This document shows, piece by piece, positions 41,601 to 51,200 of a stretch of 64,000 bases of DNA. Source of the DNA: Toxoplasma gondii ME49. Taxonomy: Eukaryota > Apicomplexa > Conoidasida > Eucoccidiorida > Sarcocystidae. Within the stretch, counting starts at the first letter, position 1. The number at the start of each line of letters is the position of its first letter. The stretch covers positions 2,110,954-2,174,953 of the forward strand of contig NC_031470.1 in NCBI RefSeq assembly GCF_000006565.2, written 5' to 3'. Made by a program: the position numbers and the translations under genes. The notes beneath the pieces are model-generated. The model had not been told where the DNA came from. It saw only the letters and a list, made by a program, of their open reading frames with translations, and did no database searches.

Positions 41601-42629
41601 GTTGTCAAGTGCATGCCCTAAGTCCGTTCGTTTGGAGGTGAAAGGCGTTGGTGAATGCGCCATCGGCAGCCCATTGTTTGGGTCACTCCGCTTACCGAAG
41701 CTTCTCCGTTCCGCCGACTCGGACGGCGACCTCTGGACGGATGTGTCAGTTGAGTGGGTCGAAAGAACCTTCTTCTCGTCGGCTTCGATGGTCTCTCTGC
41801 TCGTGTCGCCTTTTCGACTTTGCCCTGCCGCCTCCAAACGCTGGAGAAAGGTTCTGCTTTCCGACAGGTCTGCATGCGACTCTTCGGGGTCCCTCCGCGC
41901 CAGGCAAGAAGGTAGACGCGGCGTCTTGGGGCTTCTGAAACTCGAGAGGGAAGCGGTGGAGAGGCGATCGTATTCTTGGCGCCTTCGTTTCGTATCCACA
42001 TCTAGCGGGAGGTTTCCCAGAGACGAGATGCAGGCTGAGGCGGACGCGTCTTCCTCCCGCAGTCTTTTCCTTGATGTCGAAAGGTGGAGCAGCGGCGGAA
42101 GGTGAAAGCGCTGCCGGAAGCAGAGGACGTCGTCTTGCTCGGCTGAACAAGACGAGGAACCTGTTGGGGAGGTCGAGTCTGAAGACGCACCGGGCGGACT
42201 GCACATTTCGCGTCTCGGCTGCTGTTCAGATGCACTCCGAGAGGCAGGAGAAATAGGACTTGACGATGTGCTTGCGTCGGCCGACACTGCGTGTACCTCT
42301 GGAGACGGACCTCGAGCGCGGTGTGAAGTGAACGCTTGAGATGAAGGTAGACAGGAAGAAAAGCAACCTTTCGAGGGAAACGGCGGTGACAAGAGGGTAG
42401 GTTGAGTCCTTAGAGGCGAAAAACTAGGTAGGCGGTCTTGACCTTTTTGAGGAGACAGACACCCGTGAGGACTTCCCCGCAAGCAGAGGGGCTGTCGGGA
42501 GCCGCGAGATGTTCCGACGGAAGCGCGCGTTTCCATTTCTCGACATGAATGAGGCCTCGCAAACAGCGGCGACTTTGGGTGCGCATTTCCCGGAGGCGAC
42601 GCGAAACGAGACGGAGCGTAGTCGCTCAT
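35637..42629 (-). CDS. ApiAP2 transcription factor with two AP2 domains
   Basis: Uninterrupted frame of 2330 codons. ApiAP2 proteins are the main sequence-specific transcription factors of apicomplexans and act in the nucleus. AP2 domain 1 is about residues 1365-1415 (TWVASWLVGKRRITRIFSF then FGAREQAIRHRREAL). Domain 2 is about 1447-1500 (GVTYHRASRCWVANHRKP then FLEARYHAAVMMFCWN). Both keep the strand-Trp and C-terminal helix pattern. The rest is low-complexity, rich in Ser, Pro, Gly and Gln/Tyr, with basic stretches such as GRPRRRRKT that could be nuclear signals, an acidic TED/GED repeat around residues 1655-1695, and an internal duplicated segment at about 620-680 and 897-957. I do not assign a numbered AP2 name, because the chromosome is not known from the sequence. 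Confidence 0.92.
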   Translation of the reverse strand: MSDYAPSRFASPPGNAHPKSPLFARPHSCREMETRASVGTSRGSRQPLCLRGSPHGCLSPQKGQDRLPSFSPLRTQPTLLSPPFPSKGCFSSCLPSSQAFTSHRARGPSPEVHAVSADASTSSSPISPASRSASEQQPRREMCSPPGASSDSTSPTGSSSCSAEQDDVLCFRQRFHLPPLLHLSTSRKRLREEDASASACISSLGNLPLDVDTKRRRQEYDRLSTASLSSFRSPKTPRLPSCLARRDPEESHADLSESRTFLQRLEAAGQSRKGDTSRETIEADEKKVLSTHSTDTSVQRSPSESAERRSFGKRSDPNNGLPMAHSPTPFTSKRTDLGHALDNALSMRAASRCGFPGPAEATVAPAASGASRTASPLPFTVPVVLAASPPTMPSACSPDLCRASTSPLSCAGVSSLDAPQAVGRRSEVAACVSPAASEETVGDTREHADLSSPVAWPVACLASSPGVAKKPLDLQIDPEQPRGNDKLVEPEFPGGTAAVSESAPVAGADAPRLCDYGLSEAGVLPASGPWLRKPNPMLTPDTEWAAPSSQEDRACTQKETSAARLAPNLLYRQADAAADNVTKGHEDDSQFPLRSGSFTSSAVACPSPPDVQADSEAACTWGTPGNGDTCESTGGWRGATNVEAHTCLTGEDGSRYGLQGPLSQDSPFQPPLPSMRPVHFGGFEAWGGNSEASQGDAQGLQFPRVERFSSRRTEHGSEGGFCGQLAGELLPTSTSGQPHSQHVADLESHTGAVFASCDPAMHAHASLYGYPGAFYNSFGTASSIFDLTQPPQAFLYGGTYGNNGPDDYCVHRTNSTSCQGFTAPDNISTGTLNTADAQQEWTTPAPVSDAAVGHWETSDFGPQHLNGRASSSVPDHGGGLPFGGNGNSWGTSGNGDAWGTPGNGDTCESTGGWRGTTNVEGHTCLTGEDGSRYGLQAPLSQDSPYQPPLPPMQPVHFANFYSACFPPLPPPPVFPGIGCVSASYPDILLPQARFLSQSCPGPPSVLRCPPPAALLRGSSPLDCWSLPALPSLPRIPSDFASDPASVPLPAAVQNLPEDSPRLRLPCQGASTRDQSPLQYEGNFGGSDEVLRPQVEVAENRGTPNFLAASYSLLGAFSCEGDNRDNEYETQLWQQLNESGELGVSGLPQPYSVEEGRRQELQSPYPAPYENIPYSTPSYNSVSYTAASKDRLVGDNTAYNGAAYCPFYGGSGMYETPQRSEENSLYSADPQVHFSESEKTGSSDSFPYSFFSLGTPALYPGGSLQTGAHLEEVPGSGDAEGSAWSPSLESRRLRGRTRSPHAQSPNSNRSRGAAWTFSPASLPFEVPAAAKASGRKRRAPGSLPAQTDRGHKDFLLELLASRLEPVKGVHMDRLRKTWVASWLVGKRRITRIFSFQKFGFFGAREQAIRHRREALLNPELDNSERREALANVERATDDELQQAADALPFVVGVTYHRASRCWVANHRKPMGKIVQRKKFAVAELGFLEARYHAAVMMFCWNKQGRTQEPEDYDQGATEAFNSRQVPQRPGDDRAFEFSHPTCSENEPLYTLKALDSGTCDDAMVLLAFICGSPWRKICRGQQCGDDPTLLEAASTIQTEKSLWRTRVKSAADEVREGPQRRLEGTDAGDSGAFPRGQSPEKGRPRRRRKTATLREQEDVTEDKTEDGREDKTEDGGEDKTEDGGEDGREDEGEDEGEDPGHGWGERRRCRKSDRENAGEAERGQKREKRQQSEGRCVVAEVDLRDAKDTVVRRNRVARREGLETGFGKKNAKSGAESCLSQTPALGPSSPPFPVSFKKRRKSSSREADLRQSRPRRHRNDTEEARSICEDSPSSEVAPTPASSSFSPAASLSSDGSRLGSHNHDLTDSGRSASVSRGRSTDFSMFAGLPYLKSLESNTRFVPPSRPGESGLPNVYASYNSGLAFEANRPCPLAFDSRADPTGWPHTFPHPAEAYGSGIASWTPNANGFFESLAYTGNLEELRDLCGRTPDARDSSDHWQEAAAAASSRLPLRPPAVHSWQDAPCAKDPAPCVELARDECLAGGDRQTCRFHSAFDSADAGDYKFNTDARCLRGPTFNPHSNAVATLRREQEAARGASGQTPSFFFPRLVPVAQTDWEADPGRGSGDSLSAPHEAGEAVGVEGSEGAPCEWNFERDAHPVILPTSNCSHGHERLASSNAFTEAKQRNALRCTPQETVGGVNENGSPLFSTHRDAPEAMSALTEVSDRETQRGPAVLQSGNTEALLQDSTSNSASPTQRRAHGLDPEPDESKARGERSKEEDRETLRTEAPSKGRKQILSPPTERNSMYGEAMSIDRQVSALPTLLSHGTAFP
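37541..37665 (-). repeat. In-frame acidic minisatellite in ApiAP2
   Basis: 15-bp and 12-bp GAC/GAA-rich units on the coding strand encode alternating TEDGGEDK and EDEGEDEG motifs. Confidence 0.8.
39759..39939 (-). repeat. 181-bp coding duplication, copy A
   Basis: More than 90% identical by eye to 40590-40770 and in the same frame. It encodes WGTPGNGDTCESTGGWRG and CLTGEDGSRYGLQAPLSQD. Extra partial copies of the WGTxGNGD unit adjoin it at 39940-39985. Confidence 0.9.
40590..40770 (-). repeat. 181-bp coding duplication, copy B
   Basis: Partner of the copy at 39759-39939, with a scatter of substitutions (for example APLSQDSPY against GPLSQDSPF). The two copies are about 650 bp apart within the same exon. 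Confidence 0.9.
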
Positions 42630-45600
42630 GTTGACGTACGTTGCGTGTCGAAGAACGAACGAGTTCTTTCGACGATGCGAGGGTGGTGGTGGAACGTGGA
42701 CAAAAACGTCGAGCGCGGGTTGTCACAAGGGATAGGCGGATTTCGTTTGTTTCAGTTTTTCCTGGCTTTTGCTTTTTGACGCGACACGCAAAGACGCAAA
42801 CAACTACGTGCGAGTAGCCAGGAAGTGCTCAGCACGATACCTGTCTCTAGGAGTGTACACGTCAAGTCGGTAAAAGTGACAAGGGAAAAAGCAAACAATC
42901 AAGTACAACGTCAAGACCACGCCCACGGCGTGGTCGTCTATATTGTCGGGTGCAAGACAAGGCATTAAAAGAGATGCGTCCTGCTACGGACTTTAGTTTT
43001 GCATGAAGAAAGTGGAAAAAATCAACGCCCGTTCAACGGGGATGCAGCCAGAAGCGTCATGTTGCAAAGTTTCGAGAGTCCACGTACAAGGAAAAACTCC
43101 AGAGAAGGCGCCGAGAGCTGAATCAGGGTAGTGCTCAACCGGCTGAGTGGGAAGAACTCACGAGTTCTAGGTAGGTGACTTTGACCACAGAGATAAGCGA
43201 TGAACTGACTACAAAGGTCTAGCCCTTCAAGGTGACCTTTGGCAAAATACAAATGACGGAGTCGAGAACTATTTCAGAAAGGAAGACGTGCTTTCTGGAG
43301 CTTGCGCAACCCGCGAGCCAAGTTGCAAAAAGTCCAAGAAACGCAACGCGGGTAGTTGCAGGGCTGAAACGCTGCAAGTGCCTGCAAAAGAGGAGTCCGA
43401 AAATTCAGATATCCGTGAGGGCCTGTTGTCAAGCGAACGAGAAGCCAACAGTGAGTTGCGCAAAAAGCCGATCTGGGTTTTGCGTCTGTTTCTGCACATC
43501 TGGAAAAAACTCGGCCGATTCTAGTCAAACGCCTGCCCGGTTTTTCTGCGCGTGAGGCTGGACGTGATGTGACGACAGCTCGACCTCTACAACAGCACTC
43601 ATAAAAAATTGTGGAGATGGAAAAAGCATCCCTGTGAACGTAGCCAAAAGGTTGAGCGTCACGCTAGCAGGCGCGTGGACCACTTTGAAACTCTGTAGAC
43701 TGAATTCGCGAACGCTCCCACTAGAGGTGTGCTCTTTCGGCATGAATCCAGTAGGAAGCGAATGAGTGCTCTGCGAGGACGTCGACGAGTTGCGGAAACG
43801 CAACTGCAAATATATGGAAGCCCAAAAAGCCCCTCGTTTTTTTGCCTCCGCACCCGAGACCAATGGTGACTCTGTAGCGAGCGAGCTCACCTCGCCAGCG
43901 CTCCCTCGCCGGTCAGGGGCGCGCGGGCTGCCTACCTAAAAGCTCGAGCACAGAAAAACTAAAACAGCAACGTTTTAGTCAGCCAATACAGAGAAACAAC
44001 GCTACACACCCCTTTGCGTATAACACAGTGGTCGCACACAATGATAGCTAGTCAATGTGGACGCCTGAGTCTAAAGCACTGATCGTGCACAATACAGCTA
44101 GTGGCTGTCGATCCTGACAGAGCAGTTGCCCCAGATCGAGCATAAGTAGACGACACAGCTCTGTCTTCATATCGCAAGTGAAATGTAGGGCAGAATGCGT
44201 GGTAAGACCGGTGAAGCGTGATGACAAATCTTTCAGTCTGATCTGAAGTACGCACTGAGCTAAAGGGCTACAAGGAAGTTGGCAAGCGTTCCCAGATTTT
44301 CACAAGCGACAACAGACACCACGATTCGAGATCGGTTGATAAAGCATATCGAACGTAGTACTACTTAACTGAGTAAAACCACACAGAGCGATTCGTGGTC
44401 TTGCCTCTTAACTTATCCTTTTATCAGTTAATTTTCTTGTTTTACATTTATGCTTTCAGATCGTTCTACCAACTCTGCAGGTATCCAGCAACATGAATAA
44501 CACCGCTGCTGCGATTCCGACAGGAATTTGCACACGCGCACAATAGCGGTTTACATCTTTTCGGAGCCATTTACTATCTTATGCAGGCATGCCATGGAAC
44601 CAGTGCATATAATGACCTGCGTTGCATTCTATCTCAAAATTACATTGTTATTTCCATTTCGTCCAATCTCTTGGAGTAATCCCAGCAATTAAGTTATTGT
44701 ATGACTCGACAAGAGTCGAACCAGTAACACCAGTTCCTATTGGTCGTTAGTGTTGTGAAAAACGGGGGTTCGGGCGCGGACAGAGGGAGAAAGCGAGAGA
44801 ACGGCAGAGCAAGTGACCAGCAAAACAGTGCACCAGATCAGACATACATAGCAAACAAAAGACACGAGGTCACTGGACAGGAATAAGCATATAGACTTGT
44901 AACTGCTGTGAAGGCAGTGGATGGAAAGAGTGATGCCGTCACCAGGTGGCTCGACCGGCCCGATTGAAGTCTTTTCTTCACGAACCTACAGCACTGCCTT
45001 CCATATTGCCCTAAATCCTAAATCGCGAAGAAACTCGACAGGCATTAGAGTTTACATGAAACCTCTTTTGATGTCCACGAACGCTTTTTCATGGTTCGGC
45101 GCGTAAAGCGACAGTATTCGTTCGTAGTAAATCGGACTGGCCTTTGGTACTGACGCCGATGTGACCAGTCGAAAAAGCCCACCTGGACTCTACAGATCGT
45201 CGACATCGGGTACCTTTTCAGATGATATCCTATATCCAATGACTCCATCTCGAGTGACGAATTGCTGATGAATCAACAATGACGTGCATTCAAAGCTGGC
45301 GCTCTATCTGTCGCTTTACTGTGTTCGTTGCAAGGGCACTTGCGCGCCTTTACACAAGTGCGTCGAGTCTGTTGCCATGCACACCCGAGTTCGTTCTGAG
45401 GAGACTGGGGAGCTAAGACATTCTTCCAGAAAAGTGATGTCAGTGAGAGCCAGAAGAGTTAACGAACCGAGGCAAGAGAAACCCACAGCAGGGAACCGCC
45501 GAAACGAAACAGTGACGTGCCAACGGACAGGAGACTGTCATTCGGGACGCTCGGCTGTTCCAGCATGCACTAAACCGACAAACAGTGACACATTCGTTCC

Positions 45601-45828
45601 TTCTTCCCTCACAAACTGAACAATGCACTCCACAGCGAAACTGATGAGGAAGTCAAGCGGAATGACAGATGGACGGACAAAACACCCGAAAAGGCAGGTG
45701 ATTCTAAAAAGAAGACATCGAACGAAGATGCTGACAGAGGGGACTCGAGGTGTCTCGGCTCCAAGTGCCAACACGATACCGCCTTATGATATGTATACAT
45801 ATAGAGAGAGACTTACATATGATGTAAA

Positions 45829-45865
<37 letters not shown>

Positions 45866-45977
45866 ACTTGCATGCGCAAGTAGAGGGGACCCGCCACACT
45901 GTAGCAGCCACAGTTTCCTTGGATGTTTTCAAAAGTCCACGTCAGACATCCTTGTTTGCTGACATGTGGGAGAGTCT
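42630..45977. other. Gene desert between ApiAP2 and the Urb2-like gene
   Basis: The first few hundred bases upstream of 42629 should hold the ApiAP2 promoter and leader, including a 9-bp hairpin at 42915-42935. From about 43.9 to 45.8 kb base composition drops in GC, and no frame has coding third-position bias. I saw no tRNA, rRNA or transposon signature. A TA run lies at 45829-45862, just past the Urb2-like 3' end. Confidence 0.55.
42915..42935. other. Perfect 9-bp palindromic hairpin upstream of ApiAP2
   Basis: GACCACGCC and GGCGTGGTC are exact inverted repeats around CAC. The site lies about 290 nt upstream of the ApiAP2 start, so it is either leader structure or a dyad binding site. Confidence 0.5.
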
Positions 45978-48139
45978 TTACGTCTTTCCTTTGAATTTGT
46001 GGAATTGCTGGAACTGTTTGATGGCGTCCAACACTTGGTTTCTCGTGCGGCTGTCTACAATGCTAGCCAGAACGAAGTTGAGTTCGTCTTCGGCTCTCTC
46101 GCCCCCCGATGTGACACCTTCTAGCGCTGCATGCAGGACCGGCACTAGAGCCTCTTGGAGATTTTGGACGCGTTTCAAAACGCTGTGTTTTTTTCGACAG
46201 TTCGCAGCACTGCGCATTTGCTTCGCGATCCATCGCCGTTCTTCCTTGTCTGATTCTGTCGCTCCTGCGGCTCTGAAGCTGCTGGTAGCTCCTGCCATCT
46301 GCCCTTCGTCTTCAAGCATGCGAAGCAAATAGCCTTCCATCGTCAGCCGCAGGTCCGCCCCAGATGCGCCACCTTCCGGTCGCGCTAAATGTCTCTCGTC
46401 TAGATGAGAGTCTCCCTTTTCTTCACCTCGATCGACCGCGTCAGGAGTTGCATCAGGCGAAGGCAACACAGACCGAACGGCCCTGTCCCCACCAGAGCCT
46501 TGCTGAGATATTCGTTCCTCCTCGACGTCGTCTTCGAGATCGTCGAAAAGAAAAGAGACAGGAGAAAGTGTGTTGGAGGAAAGCTGCATAACGAACAGAT
46601 TCAGAGAGTGAGAAACGGAGACAATCTCCGACGAGAGAAGCAGAAGCAGCCGCCGAATCGAGTGCTTGACAGACTGGGAACTCGTTCCGGAAGCCATGGA
46701 GTGGTTGAGGCGCTCCAACGACCGCCCAAGGAAATCCACCAAACTCGTCGAGACGCTGCAACACAAAAAACAGAAAATCAACAAAAACATGACACGGCTT
46801 GTGCATATATATAAACGTATGCGTATATATATATATATATATAGATATATATATATATATTATATGTACGTAGAAGTACTGTATGGACTTATCTATGAAT
46901 GTATATACGTACATATATGCATATATATATATATATATATATTCATATTTGTGCAGGTTTATGTGTGCCACAATACGAGTTATCATGGCTTGCGGTGAAC
47001 GAAAGGGACACAGAGGTAAAGAACGCGTGAGCTTCTTCACTTGACTCCGTCGTCTCCTTCCTACGCCCAGAGGACAAGCACGACAGTGAACGAAGGGGCG
47101 TTGCTCTGCTTGTTTTTCTCCTGTGCCTCTGCCGCTTTTGTGTTGGATTTGTTCACCCCAAGCGGAACGCATGTCTGCTTTGTTTTACGCTCTGCGTCGG
47201 CTGTCTTTTCATGATTGAACTTACAAGAGTTCCGGCGCAAGAGGCAGCAGTCGCAGCAGATCTCCAAAGAGACTTCCCACGACGCCTTCCAAGTACTGAT
47301 GCTGAAGCCGAGGATGAAGAAGAAGGAGAAGAACCAGCGAGTGGAGCTGAGGACCCGCTTGAGAGAGCAAAGCCTCCAGAAGATCTCGGTGGAGGCGCGA
47401 AGCGCGCCGGCGGACACAGGGAGACTTGTGGGGAGACGCATGAGTCGCAACGCTGGAGAACAGACGAAACACAGAACAAGACAGCGGCAGAAGGAAGAAG
47501 GTCAAGTACGGAACCGAAGCGAGTTCACTGGAAGTCGGTCCGATCCGCAAAGACATGGGATGAAAAACATGGGGCGATCCCCTGGAGAATTCTTCGTTTC
47601 TGCCGTCTTTCGTCTGCGCAGGTTCTCCCTCGCGAGTCTTGCTGATAGCGCCTTCCTGCCGTTTCTCTCTCCCTCACTCAAAAACGCAAACGTCCCCGAG
47701 AGTTCTGAACTGGCTTCCCTGCTCACCTCTCGGAAAGAAGATCCGCAAAGAGCCGCGCCCCGCGAGAGACTTGAGAAGTCACAGCTTCGAGAGGCGCAAA
47801 CGCCCCGACAGAAGACGCATGCACGCCTGTCTCCAAGTTTTCCTTCTTGTCCGGAAGTCGAAGGCGCTCTGCAAACAAGCGAAAACACAAGACTCAGACA
47901 GGAGCGTAAGAACATGCGACACTCTGTCTAAAGAAACGCAGTTTGTCACCAACAGAAAGATGCATACATGGACGAAGGCGGATGGACTCGCACCTGCAGC
48001 AGACATGTCGAGGGCGACGCCTCCAGAAAAAACCGAAACAGTCAAAACACAAACAAACACAGGCGTTCCCAAAGTACGTGAAAATACCCACACGCATCGG
48101 TTTACATATATATATACATGTATATATATATATATATAT

Positions 48140-48175
<36 letters not shown>

Positions 48176-48176
48176 C

Positions 48177-48211
<35 letters not shown>

Positions 48212-51200
48212 GCATGTATATATATATATATATATATATACATACATATATTGTATTTTTATATAAATGAATATAAATGGTTTCAGGTTTGTGCCAACCA
48301 GCTTCGTTCACACACGACATAGATGAAATGACGTCTCTGCGTGTGGTGTCTCGTAGTTCGTGGCTCGTTTCAAAGGACGCGCTTTGACTCAAAAGCTCTG
48401 CCTTTTCTGGATTTTTACTTTTGGCCTCTGCAGCAAGGAAGATCGTCGCTCCCGCGAGAGCGCATGCAGCCTGTCCGAGTCGTCGGCAGAAGCGCTGTTG
48501 AATGGCGAGTTGATGTTCGCCGCAGCGGTTAAAAGAGTCTCTCTGGAAGCCGAAGGAGACAGCTGTCTCGCTGTCTCCTGCGTCCCCACGGCTTTGATTT
48601 CCCTCTCTTTCAGCAGGCTCCCCAAGGCCTTCCCAGCGAACGCAGGCCCGGAAGTCGCCCCGAGGCACACATGCAAACGCCGCCTGCAGCGTCTGGAGTG
48701 TCAGGCAGAGAAGGTCGACAAGAGGCGGAGCGCGGCGAGAAGAAAGAGAAGAGACAGACGAGGCAGACGGACTCCGGAGAAACGTGTGACGGAGACAGCG
48801 AATCAACTCTTGTCTTTCGCTGAGCAGAGAAACGAGAGCCTCTGCCACGGCTGCGGCTTGCGTTGAAGCGAGGAGACGAGAGACAGGACCGTTGCCAGCA
48901 GAAGAGGCAGGCGACAGACTTGCGACGGCAGAAGCAGCAACCTGCTGGAGGTGACAGAGAATCTGGAGCAAAAGAGGCGCCGGTAGATCTTGCATCAGTG
49001 CTCGCCAACATCTGAGAAGAACATGCGAGCGAGAGAGAATACATGCTATGTTGTTATGTTAATCAAATAAGTTTTATCGTTATTGATATTTCATTGACAT
49101 GAACTCTTGCTCAAGCAGTCCAGCGGGGTGGAGGTGTAGACCAATCAAACGCCTCTCGGTTGGCGACATCTCATAACTGGGGGAGCCGTTGTCAGGGGAG
49201 AGAGACGCCTCGACGTGGAGACGCGCAAAGAGTTGAGGAGCGAGTAACGTCACTCCGATACTGTGTGGTTTTGAGCAGAGTGCAGAAACCTGAACAAAAC
49301 TTGATTCGCTTGTCTTCACATGTGCGAGTCCCCAATAGACGCTGGATACCACTCTGTTCGATGCACTGAGCATGGCGTTCAGGAAAAAGGCACACCCGCA
49401 GCTGGTTCCAGGAAAAACACAGACCTTAGATATTAACCAAGAGGCGAACTCGGATTCGGCCTCATCGAATTCAACAAGCTGCTGCAGTGTGTGCATGCAG
49501 AAAGCTATTTCATTACTGAATCCTGTCGTCCCCTCTCCACAAAAAAAAAGCCTTCATTTCTTCGCTCGGCACCCAACATCCGCAGATATCCGTGACTTTC
49601 AGATGGAGACAGAAACCGCATCCAGGCGTACACAGGTCTGTCTGCACCTACACATCTGTGTGTGTTATTCAGATATATATATATATATATATATACATAG
49701 ATATATATAGATAGATAGATCTAGATATATATATATATATATATAGACATAGATATATATATGTGACGTCGAGTTCCTGTTTCTTTTTAACGGATTCGTT
49801 CTCCTCGATTACCTGACAGCAGGAGGTTCTCTGAGCTGTATGCGTTTGGTGTGGTTGTCGCCTCCACGTCTGCGGACGTCTCCACCGTCTCTCTCTCCCG
49901 CTTCTTCGCGCCGAGTTCCGTCGCGTGCATGCAGCGATGTCGCGTTCGGCGATGACGCAGACGAAACAGTCAACTCAGTCGTTTCTTGAGCTGTCACCTG
50001 CAGGAGCAAGTCGACTAACTGGTGCGTTTGTCGGAACCACTGGGCGTCGTGCTGAGATGTTTCGTCCTTCGTCACTACGCAGTTCTCTTCTTCGCCCTCT
50101 GCGTCTTCCGCGTCGTCCGCAGCAAAGTTTCGGTCCTCTCCCCGGCACTCAGCCTTCATTTCAACTTTTTTTTTCGCGTCCCGCCAGGCGCGTGGACGCC
50201 GGGCGGCGGAGCCCCACAGCGAGGAGAAGAAGAGAAGCATCTGCGACAGCGCATGTCTCGTGATGTTTTCTGACACCCGGACAGCGAGCTGAGCTAGCGT
50301 CTGCTTGCATGCTTCGCCGTTCTGCATTCCCTCCGCGGTTTGAGACGCGCAAGCGCGAGGGAAGCCAGACGGAGGCAAGGACATTCTCCGAAGCGAACTG
50401 GAACCTTGAAAGGGCAGCGAGATAGCCGGAGAGGCAGGCGAAAGGCGAAGAAAAGACCAACGCAGCACAACGTCGTCCTTGTCTTCTCTCGCATGATTTT
50501 CGCGACTTCGAAGGAGGCGGAAACAGTCGCCAAGAAACGAGAGAAAACTCGAGATATCTGAGGGTGAAGGCCGCTGTTCGCACGCGCTGTTCGTCTCCTT
50601 CGAGTCATCGCTGCGCCGCGGATCTGCACCGGCTCCTGCTCGAGAACACTCGTCTTCTTCTGGCTCTTCAGCAGCCTCTTCTTCTCCTTCCTGTGCGTTC
50701 AGAGAGGCGAACGCCGCGAGCGCCGCAGCCGCGCGTTGTCTCTCCTCCTCCTCCTTTTCGTCCGGGGGCCGACGTACTTCTGTCTGTGCGACCTCCACGG
50801 AAGAAAGAGCAGAGGGATGGAGGAACCAAGTGAGGAGCGACAGGATTCGCGAGGCAAGCCGAAGCGTCCAGAGAGACAGGCCACTGTGCATCTTCATGAG
50901 TTCCTCTCGTTTGTCGTGATCGAACTTATCCTCGCTTCTCTCGCAGTCGAGCTTCTTCTCTCTCTTGCGTTTTGAGGAGACTTCCTCCTCCTCAACTGCT
51001 GGCTTGTCTCTGGGACCCGCGAGAGGCTGCGAAGCACAGAGGGCGGTGTGGTGCCGGAGCATGCACCGAAGAAGCGCGTGAGGCGTCAGGCGCCTGGCGA
51101 CAACATTTAGGAACCGCGCAACCAGATGCGAGCACTGCTGTCTTCCTTCCTCGCCTGTCGAGCTCTGTTTCGCGCCTCCAGCGGCCTCTGCAGCTTCCCG

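Noticed and set aside
44640..44760. Possible tRNA or organellar fragment suggested by GACTC-gacaa-GAGTC and a TTCGA-like loop
   Set aside because: No cloverleaf can be drawn, and no recognisable mitochondrial gene sequence was found by eye.
49080..49496. 138-codon minus-strand frame between 49.1 and 49.5 kb, considered as an Urb2-like exon
   Set aside because: Exon 2 (ending phase 2 at 49813) joins directly and in phase to the exon at 49011; no donor of this frame fits that phase well.
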